DNA from: Chloroflexota bacterium
GTDB taxonomy: Bacteria; Chloroflexota; Anaerolineae; B4-G1; SLSP01
Reading direction: 5' to 3'
Assembly: GCA_019873645.1 (NCBI GenBank)
Contig: JAIOAX010000010.1
Span: 62,001 to 126,000, forward strand
DNA: 64,000 nt
Shown: one piece after another, positions 8,384-16,594 of the stretch
How the letters are laid out: every line of letters starts with the position of its first letter
How positions within the stretch are numbered: the first letter of the stretch is position 1
The notes under the pieces: model-generated
What the model saw: the letters and a program-made list of their open reading frames with translations, nothing else
Told to the model about the DNA's origin: nothing
The model's database searches: none
Translations under genes and position numbers: made by a program

Positions 8384-9064
8384 ATGTCAAACTCTAAAAG
8401 TGCCCTGGCAATCGCTGCCGTTGTATTGGGCGGCGGTCTGAAAAAAGTCGAAGTCTTGGGACAGAGCCGGTACGAACCTGAAGAGCAGGCTAAAGCGCGA
8501 CTGGATCAAGCCTATGACCTCTTTATAGACGGTAAAGTTAATTATATCGTTTCGACAGGAAAATATTCCATTGCAGCGACGGTTGACCCCAACGTGACCG
8601 GCCCGTTTACGGAAGCCGAGGTGGGGAAACAGTACCTTATTGCCAAGGCACAAACTCAAGGCGGTGCCGCCGCGGCGCAGCGGATCGCGGCGAGGATTCT
8701 TTGCGAAGACCGGTCCATTGATACGATCAGCAATGCCTGGTATGCCAAAAAGCTGTGTCTCGAACCGCACGGCATCACGTCATGTATCCTCGTGACTTCG
8801 GACTATCACATGGAACGCGCCAGGATCATTTTCGAGTGGGTTTTAGGCCCCCGCTACACCATCACGTGTGTGGAAGCCCCATCGCCACTCTATGGTGAGG
8901 AAAGAACACACCGGGAGCAATTCGAGAAAATGCTGACCGATTACGTCAAGACACGTTGGATCGCCAGCATCGCTCCCGGTGACGATGAAGCTCTACAGCG
9001 ATTCATGGAAACCGAACACCGACAGATGTTTTCCGGCATTCCTCTATCCCAACCTGCTGCCTAG
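8384..9064 (+). CDS. YdcF/DUF218 family protein
   Basis: ATG 8384 is chosen because GAGGAGA lies just upstream (8373-8379); the frame extends further 5' without a better signal. The 226-residue protein shows the DUF218 pattern: an N-terminal VVLGGG strand-loop, RLDQAYDLFIDGKVNYIVSTG, an acidic DRSIDTISNAWY segment and VTSDYHMERA. Members are often tied to envelope metabolism (SanA/ElyC/YdcF), but this copy has no transmembrane anchor and its substrate is unknown. It is monocistronic. Confidence 0.8.
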   Translation: MSNSKSALAIAAVVLGGGLKKVEVLGQSRYEPEEQAKARLDQAYDLFIDGKVNYIVSTGKYSIAATVDPNVTGPFTEAEVGKQYLIAKAQTQGGAAAAQRIAARILCEDRSIDTISNAWYAKKLCLEPHGITSCILVTSDYHMERARIIFEWVLGPRYTITCVEAPSPLYGEERTHREQFEKMLTDYVKTRWIASIAPGDDEALQRFMETEHRQMFSGIPLSQPAA

Positions 9065-9312
9065 CTTTCAATCTGTAGCCATTTTCCCGCGGCGTGCAGA
9101 TACGGTCACCCTGTTGATCAGGATAGATATATCCCCTTGACGCTTCGTCTACTGGCCTGAGGTACAGGTTCAAATTCGTTCTGGCGGGCAATCCTTTTTT
9201 CCCGCATTTCATTTATAATCGGATGTAATGGGTTGTGGGTGGGGGGTGATATATAATTCTAACCTGAATCCCTACAACTCTTAACTCGCAACTCGCAGGT
9301 GGAGGGGATTCG

Positions 9313-10233
9313 ATGAGCACGGTTACCGTTTCGCATGTCAGTAAATCTTTCGGCGCGGTGAAAGCTGTACAGGACGTTTCTTTCGAGGTCTATCCGGGCG
9401 AGGTGTTTGGTCTGCTGGGACCGAACGGCGCCGGCAAGACGACGACGATCCGCATGATGTTGGATATTTTTCGGCCCGACAGCGGCGCGATCAGCATCTT
9501 CGACGGCGAGCTGACCGAAGATAAGAAAAACCGCATCGGCTATATGCCGGAAGAGCGTGGATTGTACAAAGACTTAAAGTTGGAACCGACGCTGATCTTC
9601 CTGGCCACGCTCAAGGGCCTTGACGAGACTACGGCGCGCGCACGGCTAGGTCCGTGGCTGGAACGCTTCGAGCTGACCGACTTCCGGCAGCAGAAAATTC
9701 AAAATCTCAGCAAAGGTATGCAGCAGAAGGCCCAGCTCATTGCCACGCTGCTCCACGATCCCGATTTGCTGGTGGTGGATGAGCCATTCTCTGGACTGGA
9801 CCCGGTGAACACGCGGTTGGTAAAGGACATCATCGAGGAGCTGCGTCAACAGGGCAAGACGATCATCATGTCGGCCCACCAGATGCATCAGGTGGAGGCG
9901 TTGTGTAACCGCATCGTGCTCATCAATCACGGGCGCACCGTCCTTTACGGCGAAGTGAGCAAGATCAAACGCGACTTTGCCGGCAACGCGCTCACCATCG
10001 AGGGGCAGGGGGATTTTAACGGCCTACCCGGGGTGTTGGAAGCCCGCCATCATAACGGCACGTGGAATCTGACGCTGGATGTGGGTGTGGATTCGCAGGA
10101 CGTGCTGCGGGCGATTATGCGCCGGGATAACATCAAGCTGGAGCGTTTTGAAATCGCCGAACCTTCGTTGGAGGATATCTTCGTTACCGTCGTGCAGCGC
10201 GCCAGAGAAGATACGGAGGCGACGTATGCGTAA
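9313..10233 (+). CDS. ABC transporter ATP-binding protein (NatA-like)
   Basis: This 306-residue ATPase drives the export system formed with the next two genes. Walker A is GPNGAGKTT, the signature is LSKGMQQK (LSxGMxQK, usual in the NatA/CcmA-type subfamily), and Walker B is LLVVDEPFSGLD, followed by an H-loop histidine in MSAHQMHQVE. The C-terminal ~80 residues are the accessory domain of the subfamily. GGAGGGG precedes ATG 9313 at good spacing. The 9065-9312 gap holds a TATAAT at 9252-9257 without a convincing -35 box, plus AACTCGCAACTCGC direct words, and nothing coding. Confidence 0.92.
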   Translation: MSTVTVSHVSKSFGAVKAVQDVSFEVYPGEVFGLLGPNGAGKTTTIRMMLDIFRPDSGAISIFDGELTEDKKNRIGYMPEERGLYKDLKLEPTLIFLATLKGLDETTARARLGPWLERFELTDFRQQKIQNLSKGMQQKAQLIATLLHDPDLLVVDEPFSGLDPVNTRLVKDIIEELRQQGKTIIMSAHQMHQVEALCNRIVLINHGRTVLYGEVSKIKRDFAGNALTIEGQGDFNGLPGVLEARHHNGTWNLTLDVGVDSQDVLRAIMRRDNIKLERFEIAEPSLEDIFVTVVQRAREDTEATYA

Positions 10234-11458
10234 GTTCTGGCTCATCGCCAAACACGAGTACCTGAAAATTGTCCGGCAGAAGTCGTTCTTGGTCGGCACG
10301 CTCGGCATGCCGGTGTTGATCGTCCTGGTCATGGCGGTTGCCATTCTGGTAGCCGTGGGGCAGCGTGGGAAACTGCCAGTGGGCTACGTGGATCACACGG
10401 GTCTCTTGAGTGAATCCATCACCCTACCTACCCCCAAAAGGGGCGTACCGCCGGTTGCTATGCGCGCCTTCAGTGATGAAGCTGCCGCGCAGACCGCGCT
10501 GGAAGCCAATGTCATCCAGGCGTACTACGTCGTACCCGCCGACTACGTGCAATCCGGGCGTGTGCAGCTCTTCTTCCTCAGCAAGCGCCCCGGCGAACGT
10601 GTCCAGGAAGACTTCGCGGATTTCCTGCGGGCCAATCTGCTGGCCGCGTATCCCACCGACGTGCAACGGCGTTTGCTGGAAGGCTCCGCGGTGACGTTCC
10701 GTTCCATAGATGGCGGACGGGAACTGCAAAGCGACAACATGCTCGGATTCATCGTGCCGTTTGTGGCCGCGTTCTTCTTCGTCTTTGCAGTGATGAATTC
10801 AAGCGGTTATATGCTTCAGGCAGTGACCGATGAAAAGGAGAATCGCACCATCGAAGTCCTCGCCACATCCGTCCGTCCTGAAGAATTGATCGGCGGTAAG
10901 GCGCTGGGGCTGATGAGTGTGGGGCTGACGCAATTGGGCCTCTGGGTGCTCACCAGCGTCGGTGCGCTGTTGATCGCCGCGCCCTTCGTGCCGGAGGTGC
11001 AAGGTTTGCGCATGCCGTGGTCGTTGCTGGGCATTACGGCGCTCTTTTTCCTGCCGGCCTACGCGCTGATCGCCGGATTAATGACCGCCATAGGAGGTAT
11101 GGCGACCGATCTGCGTCAGGGGCAACAGATTGCAGGTCTGCTCAACCTTTTCTTCACGCTGCCCTTTTTCTTCCTGGCGTTAATTATGGTTAAACCCAAC
11201 AGCCCGCTGATCATCGCTTTGACGTTGTTCCCGACAACGGCCTTCGTCACCATCACCATGCGCTGGGCCATAACGACGGTGCCGCTATGGCAACTGGGGG
11301 TGAGCTGGGTGCTGTTGGTCACAGCGGCGGTGATCAGTGTGTGGCTTGCAGCGCGCATTTTCCGCCTGGGGATGTTACAGTACGGACAATCGCTGAAGGT
11401 CAAAACGATCATCGCGGCGCTGCGCAGCGACAACCGTTCGCCAGTGCAACGGTTATAA
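10226..11458 (+). CDS. ABC-2 type permease (NatB-like) 1
   Basis: ATG 10226 overlaps the ATPase stop by eight bases; the longer upstream frame is a shadow. 410 residues: one N-terminal membrane segment, a large extracytoplasmic domain (about residues 45-170), then five or six membrane segments near the C-terminus. The conserved NSSGYMLQAVTDEKENRTIEV segment is the coupling region of NatB/YhaP-type exporters. The substrate cannot be read from sequence; sodium or small-molecule efflux is typical of the family. Confidence 0.9.
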   Translation: MRKFWLIAKHEYLKIVRQKSFLVGTLGMPVLIVLVMAVAILVAVGQRGKLPVGYVDHTGLLSESITLPTPKRGVPPVAMRAFSDEAAAQTALEANVIQAYYVVPADYVQSGRVQLFFLSKRPGERVQEDFADFLRANLLAAYPTDVQRRLLEGSAVTFRSIDGGRELQSDNMLGFIVPFVAAFFFVFAVMNSSGYMLQAVTDEKENRTIEVLATSVRPEELIGGKALGLMSVGLTQLGLWVLTSVGALLIAAPFVPEVQGLRMPWSLLGITALFFLPAYALIAGLMTAIGGMATDLRQGQQIAGLLNLFFTLPFFFLALIMVKPNSPLIIALTLFPTTAFVTITMRWAITTVPLWQLGVSWVLLVTAAVISVWLAARIFRLGMLQYGQSLKVKTIIAALRSDNRSPVQRL

Positions 11459-11471
11459 ATGAGGTGCTACC

Positions 11472-12728
11472 ATGCGCAATGTGCTGATTGTCATCAAACA
11501 TGAGATTCGCAGTACCTTGGGAAAGCCTTCCTTCTGGCTGACCACCTTTCTGTTGCCGGCTGTCATCATGGTCTTCAGCTTCGGCTCACAATTTCTCAGC
11601 CGTAGAGCATTCGAGACTGAAGAAGATGTATTATCCAGCGGCGCCGAAGGCGGGGCCTGGACCATCGGTTACGTGGATTATGCCCATCTGATCCAAACGC
11701 TGCCTCCCGACGTCCCACCGACGCTCGTGCAGGCGTTCCCCGATGAAAACGCCGCCCATGCCGCTCTGACCGCCGGTCAACTGCGCGAATATTACATCAT
11801 CCCGGCAGATTATGTGGCGACCGGCAAACTCACGGCGGTGGAGAAGGAATTTGCGCCGCTGGGGGGCATCAGTACGGCCGATATCTTCTCTTACATCGTG
11901 CATTACAATTTGATTGGGGATGCGCCATTAGCCAGACGGATTTCCGATCCGCTTTATAGCGTGGAAACGACAGCCGTGGCCGCGCCGGACTCCAATGCCG
12001 GGGAAGACTATGGGACCCGTTTCATCGTGGGCTACGGTGTGCTCTTCATCTTCTTTTTCGTGCTGACGATGAGCAGTAGCTTTATGTTGCAAAGCGTCTC
12101 GCGGGAAAAAGAGAATCGCACGGTGGAAGTGTTACTGGTCAGCCTGCGCCCGCGTGAGTTAATGTTGGGGAAGGTGTTGGGGCTGGGGCTTGTGGCCTTG
12201 CTCCAAATGCTGGTTTGGCTTGGTGGCAGCTATTTGACGTTGAATCGTGGCGGCTCGGCCCTGGCGACGCTCGGCGTCGCCGTCAGCAGCCTGGTCCTGC
12301 CCAAGGGGTTCTTTGTGTGGGGACTGCTCTATTTTGTGCTTGGCTACATTCTGTACGCTTCGATTCTGGGCGCAATCGGCGCGCTGGCGCCGAGCGCCCG
12401 CGAGACGGGGCAATTTACCTTCCTCGCCATGCTGCCGCTGATGCTTCCCTTGTGGTTCAACAGCATCTTTGTCGAAGCGCCCAACGATACCCTGGCAGTC
12501 ATTCTAAGCCTCATTCCCCTGACCGCGCCGACCGCGATGCTGCCGCGGCTGGCCGCGGGCGGCGTACCGCTCTGGCAACCGCTGGCCGGTCTGGCCGGTC
12601 TGGCCGTGACGACGTATCTGTTTGTCCTCATCGCAGCGCGCTTCTTCCGCGCCGATACGCTGCTCTCCAGCGCGAGCATGAGCTGGGCGCGGGTGAAGGA
12701 GGAGTTCAAGAAGGGGAATGTTCAGTAA
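11472..12728 (+). CDS. ABC-2 type permease (NatB-like) 2
   Basis: Paralogue of the preceding permease, with the same layout: N-terminal anchor, extracytoplasmic domain containing EYYIIPADYVATG (EYYIIPADY here, AYYVVPADY in the partner), and the SSFMLQSVSREKENRTVEV coupling segment followed by about six hydrophobic stretches. ATG 11472 follows GAGGTG. The two permeases probably form a heterodimer with the NatA-like ATPase; 13 bp separate them, so one operon is likely. Confidence 0.9.
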   Translation: MRNVLIVIKHEIRSTLGKPSFWLTTFLLPAVIMVFSFGSQFLSRRAFETEEDVLSSGAEGGAWTIGYVDYAHLIQTLPPDVPPTLVQAFPDENAAHAALTAGQLREYYIIPADYVATGKLTAVEKEFAPLGGISTADIFSYIVHYNLIGDAPLARRISDPLYSVETTAVAAPDSNAGEDYGTRFIVGYGVLFIFFFVLTMSSSFMLQSVSREKENRTVEVLLVSLRPRELMLGKVLGLGLVALLQMLVWLGGSYLTLNRGGSALATLGVAVSSLVLPKGFFVWGLLYFVLGYILYASILGAIGALAPSARETGQFTFLAMLPLMLPLWFNSIFVEAPNDTLAVILSLIPLTAPTAMLPRLAAGGVPLWQPLAGLAGLAVTTYLFVLIAARFFRADTLLSSASMSWARVKEEFKKGNVQ

Positions 12729-12813
12729 TCGGTAACTGGTGATTGGTAACTGGTAATTGGGTGATCACTTATATCCTCCCAATTACCGATTACTGATTAC
12801 CGATTACTGATGA

Positions 12814-12990
12814 GTCTACTGAAAAAAACTAAAGATCTCACCGCAGAGTCGCAGAGGGCGCAAAGATTTTTATGTAGGATTCAATAAAATTAAGTCTTTC
12901 GCGTTTCATTACTAATTTTATTGATATAAACTTGAATTTTTCTCGGCGTTCTTTGCGTCTCTGCGGTGAATTAGACTTTTTTCAGGAGAG
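12814..12990. repeat. ~175-bp imperfect inverted repeat, MITE-like
   Basis: The left arm (CTGAAAAAA, then CACCGCAGAG at 12839-12848) is inverted on the right (CTCTGCGGTG at 12959-12968, then TTTTTTCAG). An inner pair CAATAAAATTA / TAATTTTATTG lies in the centre. The gap just before (12729-12812) holds a separate inverted set of GGTAACTGGTAATTGG words. No coding sequence. Confidence 0.7.
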
Positions 12991-13004
12991 TCACTGATGA
13001 CTCG

Positions 13005-14375
13005 CTACTTCAAAATATAATACGTCCCCCGTTTCTCCCCGATCTTGATGAGTATGCCGCGGTCCACAAGATCGGCGAGGTCCAGGCGCAGGGTTTCAGC
13101 AGTCACATCGGGGCAGAGCGCCTGGTAGTCGCGGTTGGTGATGCGGTCATGCTGCTGTAGAAAGGCTAACGCCTTCGCCTGCCGTTCGTTCATCGTCAGA
13201 TCGGTGCCGGCTGGCAAGAGCACCGGCTGACGCTGTTGGGTGCTCTCAAAAACGACGGTAAACGAATAATCCGTGGGGCGGAACTGTGGCGGTGGATGGC
13301 CCGCGTTCACCATATCTTGAATCATGAGGTCCACTCCCAGTCCCAACTCCTCAATGTACCCCCACTGATACAACCCGTTGACAATGCGCGGGTTGCGCGA
13401 GAAGTGCTCATCTACGATGTTATCCAATGTGATGTAGCCGGGCAAGCCGCCGGGGCTGGAAATTTCCAGCCGATTGCTGAACATGCGTACCTCGATGGCC
13501 CGGCCACGCAAGCGATAGTCGCGGTGCGCTACCGCATTGACCAACGCCTCGCGGATAGCGGTTGGTGGATACAGCCATTGTTCTTTGCGCTCCAAACCGC
13601 GCACCACTGCGCCCAGGCGGATCTCAGCTTGCAAAGTATCCCACGCCTGCCGGATGATATGCGCCAGTGGGCCGTCGAACTCTACGCGCCGCCCGTACCC
13701 CGGCTCGCCGCTCTCTTTGTGCACATACACACCGTCAAATCGCACGAACGTCAAGCCGCTACGCGGTATGAACATTTGTGGTTTTCTCCCAAACAATAAC
13801 ATGCCGGCTACGGTTGGCCGACCGCCGGGGAGCAACCACCCCATCTCCAATAACATATCATCCATGGGCCGGCTCAACGGGCGGCCCTGGCGTTTTTCCC
13901 ACATCTCGGCAAATTCGCGCAGCGTTTCAGGATCGAGGTCCTCGCGCGTTGCGCCGGGAACCGGCTCGGCTTCGTATTCGCCGGCGGAACGGCTGGCGGC
14001 AAGCTGCTGCAACTGCTCACCGCTCAGCGGACGGTTCTCCATGCCGGTACGGATGAGTACCCGGCCATCGTGCAGGGTATGCAGCTCGGCGCTGCGCTGC
14101 ACACGTCCCACAAAGACGAACGCCCCGCCGACTTCCACCTGCTCCCATGCGATAGGAACCGGGGGACGGCAAAGCCTTTCAGCTTGCTGCACGGTCTCGC
14201 CGAACTCTTCAGGATAGACATCGCCGCTCGGGGTGCCATCCTCGTCAACACCGACGTAGACCGTCCCACCATCAGCATTGGCAAACGCGGTGAGCGTCTC
14301 GGCCAGCGATAGCGCATCTGCCGTCGGTAACAAAGCCATCAACTGACTGGGGTGAGGTCGAAACGCATCATGCAT
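13005..14375 (-). CDS. AlbA_2-domain putative transcriptional regulator
   Basis: The N-terminal AlbA/Schlafen-type domain (about residues 10-130, FANADGGTVYVGVDEDG) is followed by an ATP-dependent DNA helicase RecG-related C-terminal region with YPPTAIREALVNAVAHRDY and GGLPGYITLDNI, the GHKL-like fold of COG2865 regulators. A winged-helix segment ends the protein (NERQAKALAFLQQHDRITNRDY). ATG 14375 has GGGGGA upstream and gives 456 residues. Such proteins are common accessory regulators; targets are unknown. It sits downstream of a small membrane protein gene, separated by a hairpin. Confidence 0.85.
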   Translation of the reverse strand: MHDAFRPHPSQLMALLPTADALSLAETLTAFANADGGTVYVGVDEDGTPSGDVYPEEFGETVQQAERLCRPPVPIAWEQVEVGGAFVFVGRVQRSAELHTLHDGRVLIRTGMENRPLSGEQLQQLAASRSAGEYEAEPVPGATREDLDPETLREFAEMWEKRQGRPLSRPMDDMLLEMGWLLPGGRPTVAGMLLFGRKPQMFIPRSGLTFVRFDGVYVHKESGEPGYGRRVEFDGPLAHIIRQAWDTLQAEIRLGAVVRGLERKEQWLYPPTAIREALVNAVAHRDYRLRGRAIEVRMFSNRLEISSPGGLPGYITLDNIVDEHFSRNPRIVNGLYQWGYIEELGLGVDLMIQDMVNAGHPPPQFRPTDYSFTVVFESTQQRQPVLLPAGTDLTMNERQAKALAFLQQHDRITNRDYQALCPDVTAETLRLDLADLVDRGILIKIGEKRGTYYILK

Positions 14376-14400
14376 AGGGAGTCCCCCTTTTAGGAAAATA

Positions 14401-14426
14401 CCCCGCCAGGTGATAGAGCGGCGGGG
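14401..14426. terminator. GC-rich hairpin terminator
   Basis: CCCCGCC (14401-14407) pairs with GGCGGGG (14420-14426). On the minus strand it follows the small membrane protein gene and runs into TATTTTCC; on the plus strand CATTTTCTCTT follows. Confidence 0.6.
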
Positions 14427-14463
14427 CATTTTCTCTTCTATGACGGCTCAACGTGGGCGCCGA

Positions 14464-14691
14464 TTATCCCTTCTTATAAATCAGGAAATAGTACCCCACA
14501 TAGAGAAGTGCCGCAACTACGGCAACGATCAGCGTAATGGGCAAAGCCGCCTTGATCGCCATCCAGATCGTGCCGGTGAGCGGCCTGATCCACACATAGA
14601 CATAAGCCGTCACCGCCGCGAAGACGATCAACACACTTGCAAAGAGCCAATACGCCAACAAACGGAGCTTCTTTTGCTTGTCTTCTGCCAT
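14464..14691 (-). CDS. Small two-helix membrane protein
   Basis: 75 residues: a charged start (MAEDKQKKLR), a transmembrane helix (about 12-34), a short loop, a second helix (about 47-68) and a basic tail (IYKKG). GGAGGG precedes the ATG. No family recognised. It stands between spoVS and the AlbA-type regulator on the same strand but has its own downstream hairpin. Confidence 0.75.
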   Translation of the reverse strand: MAEDKQKKLRLLAYWLFASVLIVFAAVTAYVYVWIRPLTGTIWMAIKAALPITLIVAVVAALLYVGYYFLIYKKG

Positions 14692-14787
14692 ATTCCCTCC
14701 CTAAATACAACACCACTCATGAAGTTTTAGATATTCCGGCCGGCAAACCCCAACGGGTTTTACCTAACAGGCAATCAAAACATACGG

Positions 14788-15060
14788 TCATGGCCTCGGG
14801 GCTCCGGATTCGACATGGAATCGCACTGCTGTGCGTTCCTTGCCCTCAATGGAAATCTCCGAAAACGAAGGGATGCAGTAGATGTAAATGTTGTCTAGCT
14901 CAAGGTACCCCCGTGCGATGGCAATCGCTTTAACGGCCTGGTTCACGGCCCCCGCGCCGATCGCTTGTACATCCACATGTCCTTGCTCACGGATGACGCC
15001 GGCGATGGCACCGGCCACGGATGTAGAACGAGAGGTCGTGGCGACCTTGATCACATTCAT
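14788..15060 (-). CDS. spoVS: Stage V sporulation protein S homologue
   Basis: 90 residues matching SpoVS: VIKVATTSRSTSVAGAIAG, then QAIGAGAVNQAVKAIAIARG, an Alba-like small nucleic-acid-binding fold. SpoVS acts in spore development in Bacillus, but homologues are widespread in non-sporulating Chloroflexota and Deinococcota, where the role is probably regulatory. No other sporulation gene is visible. A near-consensus promoter lies directly upstream. Confidence 0.95.
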   Translation of the reverse strand: MNVIKVATTSRSTSVAGAIAGVIREQGHVDVQAIGAGAVNQAVKAIAIARGYLELDNIYIYCIPSFSEISIEGKERTAVRFHVESGAPRP

Positions 15061-15132
15061 AGCATGGCCTCCCCGGTCAGGCTACATCCACCAAGGGCGG
15101 AACTTGTCCGCTCATGCCCAATTCACAATTAA

Positions 15133-15161
15133 ATTATAGTGATTTTTTTCTGAAATTGCAA
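15133..15161 (-). promoter_or_regulatory. Strong sigma-70-like promoter of spoVS
   Basis: On the minus strand TTGCAA (15156-15161), 17-nt A-rich spacer, perfect TATAAT (15133-15138), about 70 bases before the spoVS start. Confidence 0.75.
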
Positions 15162-15176
15162 GTCACCTTAAAGAGC

Positions 15177-16376
15177 CTACCCTTCCAACACTGCACGGAT
15201 TTCACCCACAGCCCACGTCAGTACATCTTCAGGGATGATGAGTGGCGGCGCAAAGCGAATGACGGTGTGATGCGTTTCCAGCATTAGCAGACCGCGCTCT
15301 TTCAACAACTTGCAGAACCGTCGCGCGCTGCCCACCTCCTCTTTGAGCGCGATGCCGATGAGCAGTCCCTTGCCGCGTACTTCCGCGACATAAGGGCTGC
15401 GCATAGCCCGCAGTTCACGCATAGCATACGCCCCTAATTCGCAGGCGCGTTCCGGCAACCGCTCCTCGATGATCACCCGGAGCGCCTCGCGCGCTACCGC
15501 CGCCCCCAGCGGATTTCCTCCAAAAGTGGAACCGTGCATCCCCGGCCCGAACAATTCCATGATCTCCTGCCGGCCGAGGGTGGCGGAAACCGGCATCATA
15601 CCGCCGGATAGGGCCTTGCCCATGACGAGTAAATCCGGCCGTACCCCTTCCCATTCACAAGCGAAAAGTTTCCCCGTGCGGCCCAAACCGGTCTGAATTT
15701 CATCGGCTATGAGCAGGACGTTATGACGATCACAGATTTCCCGCACCGCATGCAGATATCCCGTCGGCGGAACGATGACGCCGCCCTCTCCCTGGATCGG
15801 TTCAACCAGGAAGCCTACGGTATGCGGCGTAATAGCGGCCTCAAGCGCAGCGGCGTCGCCGAAGGGAACTGCCCTGAATCCCGGCGTCAGAGGCCCAAAA
15901 CCATGCTTGTACAACGGCGTCGTTGAGAGTGAGATAACGGTAATGGTGCGCCCATGAAAGTTATGATCGCAGACCAGAATCTCGGCCTGCTCATCGGGGA
16001 CGCCCTTGACCCGATACCCCCACAGCCGTGCGGCTTTGAGAGCCGCTTCAACCGCTTCGGCGCCGGAATTCATGACAATCACCCGTGGATAACCGGTCAA
16101 CTCGCACAATTCTTTGACCAGCAGGGGAAACTGATTGTTATAGAACGCGCGCGAGGTGAGGGTCACACGCTGCGCTTGCTCGATTAAGGCCTGGACGATG
16201 CGTGGGTGACGGTGTCCCTGGTTGAGTGCAGAATAGCCGCTCAGGCAGTCGAGATACCGTTTTCCCTCGACATCCCAGACCCATACCCCTTCACCGCGGG
16301 CAATCACCACTTCCAGGGGATTGTAGGTGTTCGTGGCATAACGTTTTTCCAGTTCGATATAATCCTCAGTATGCAT
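15177..16376 (-). CDS. rocD: Ornithine--oxo-acid transaminase
   Basis: This class III PLP aminotransferase moves the delta-amino group of ornithine to 2-oxoglutarate, giving glutamate semialdehyde. It starts MHTEDYIELEKRYATNTYNPL, and the N-terminal YATNTYxPL motif and NQGHRHPRI are typical of ornithine aminotransferase rather than acetylornithine enzymes. The cofactor sites are clear: NSGAEAVEAALK, FHGRT, ADEIQTGLGRTG, and the Schiff-base lysine in VMGKALSGGMMP. ATG 16376 has GGAGGAG upstream; 399 residues, normal length. Single gene with its own promoter, divergent from the KAP-FGE gene. Confidence 0.93.
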   Translation of the reverse strand: MHTEDYIELEKRYATNTYNPLEVVIARGEGVWVWDVEGKRYLDCLSGYSALNQGHRHPRIVQALIEQAQRVTLTSRAFYNNQFPLLVKELCELTGYPRVIVMNSGAEAVEAALKAARLWGYRVKGVPDEQAEILVCDHNFHGRTITVISLSTTPLYKHGFGPLTPGFRAVPFGDAAALEAAITPHTVGFLVEPIQGEGGVIVPPTGYLHAVREICDRHNVLLIADEIQTGLGRTGKLFACEWEGVRPDLLVMGKALSGGMMPVSATLGRQEIMELFGPGMHGSTFGGNPLGAAVAREALRVIIEERLPERACELGAYAMRELRAMRSPYVAEVRGKGLLIGIALKEEVGSARRFCKLLKERGLLMLETHHTVIRFAPPLIIPEDVLTWAVGEIRAVLEG

Positions 16377-16438
16377 GGTTGTCGCTCCTCCTAAAGACTG
16401 CTTGAACGTCAGCACGTTCCACCGCAGCATGTGTGTTC

Positions 16439-16466
16439 ATCGTAACATGCCCATAAACAGGGTCAA
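16439..16466 (-). promoter_or_regulatory. Promoter of rocD
   Basis: Minus strand TTGACC (16461-16466), 16-nt spacer, TACGAT (16439-16444). Confidence 0.5.
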
Positions 16467-16540
16467 GTGATGCTTATCCGTTTGCTGTCGGGTAAATGGC
16501 AGACCCGCATCACACAGTCATTTGCAAGACACCGGATGAT

Positions 16541-16568
16541 TTGCCGTGAACTTCAAATGGACTATACT
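16541..16568 (+). promoter_or_regulatory. Promoter of KAP-FGE gene
   Basis: TTGCCG (16541-16546), 16-nt spacer, TATACT (16563-16568), 26 bases before ATG 16595. Confidence 0.5.
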
Positions 16569-16594
16569 AACTCTGAATTCAGCCAGGAGTCGCG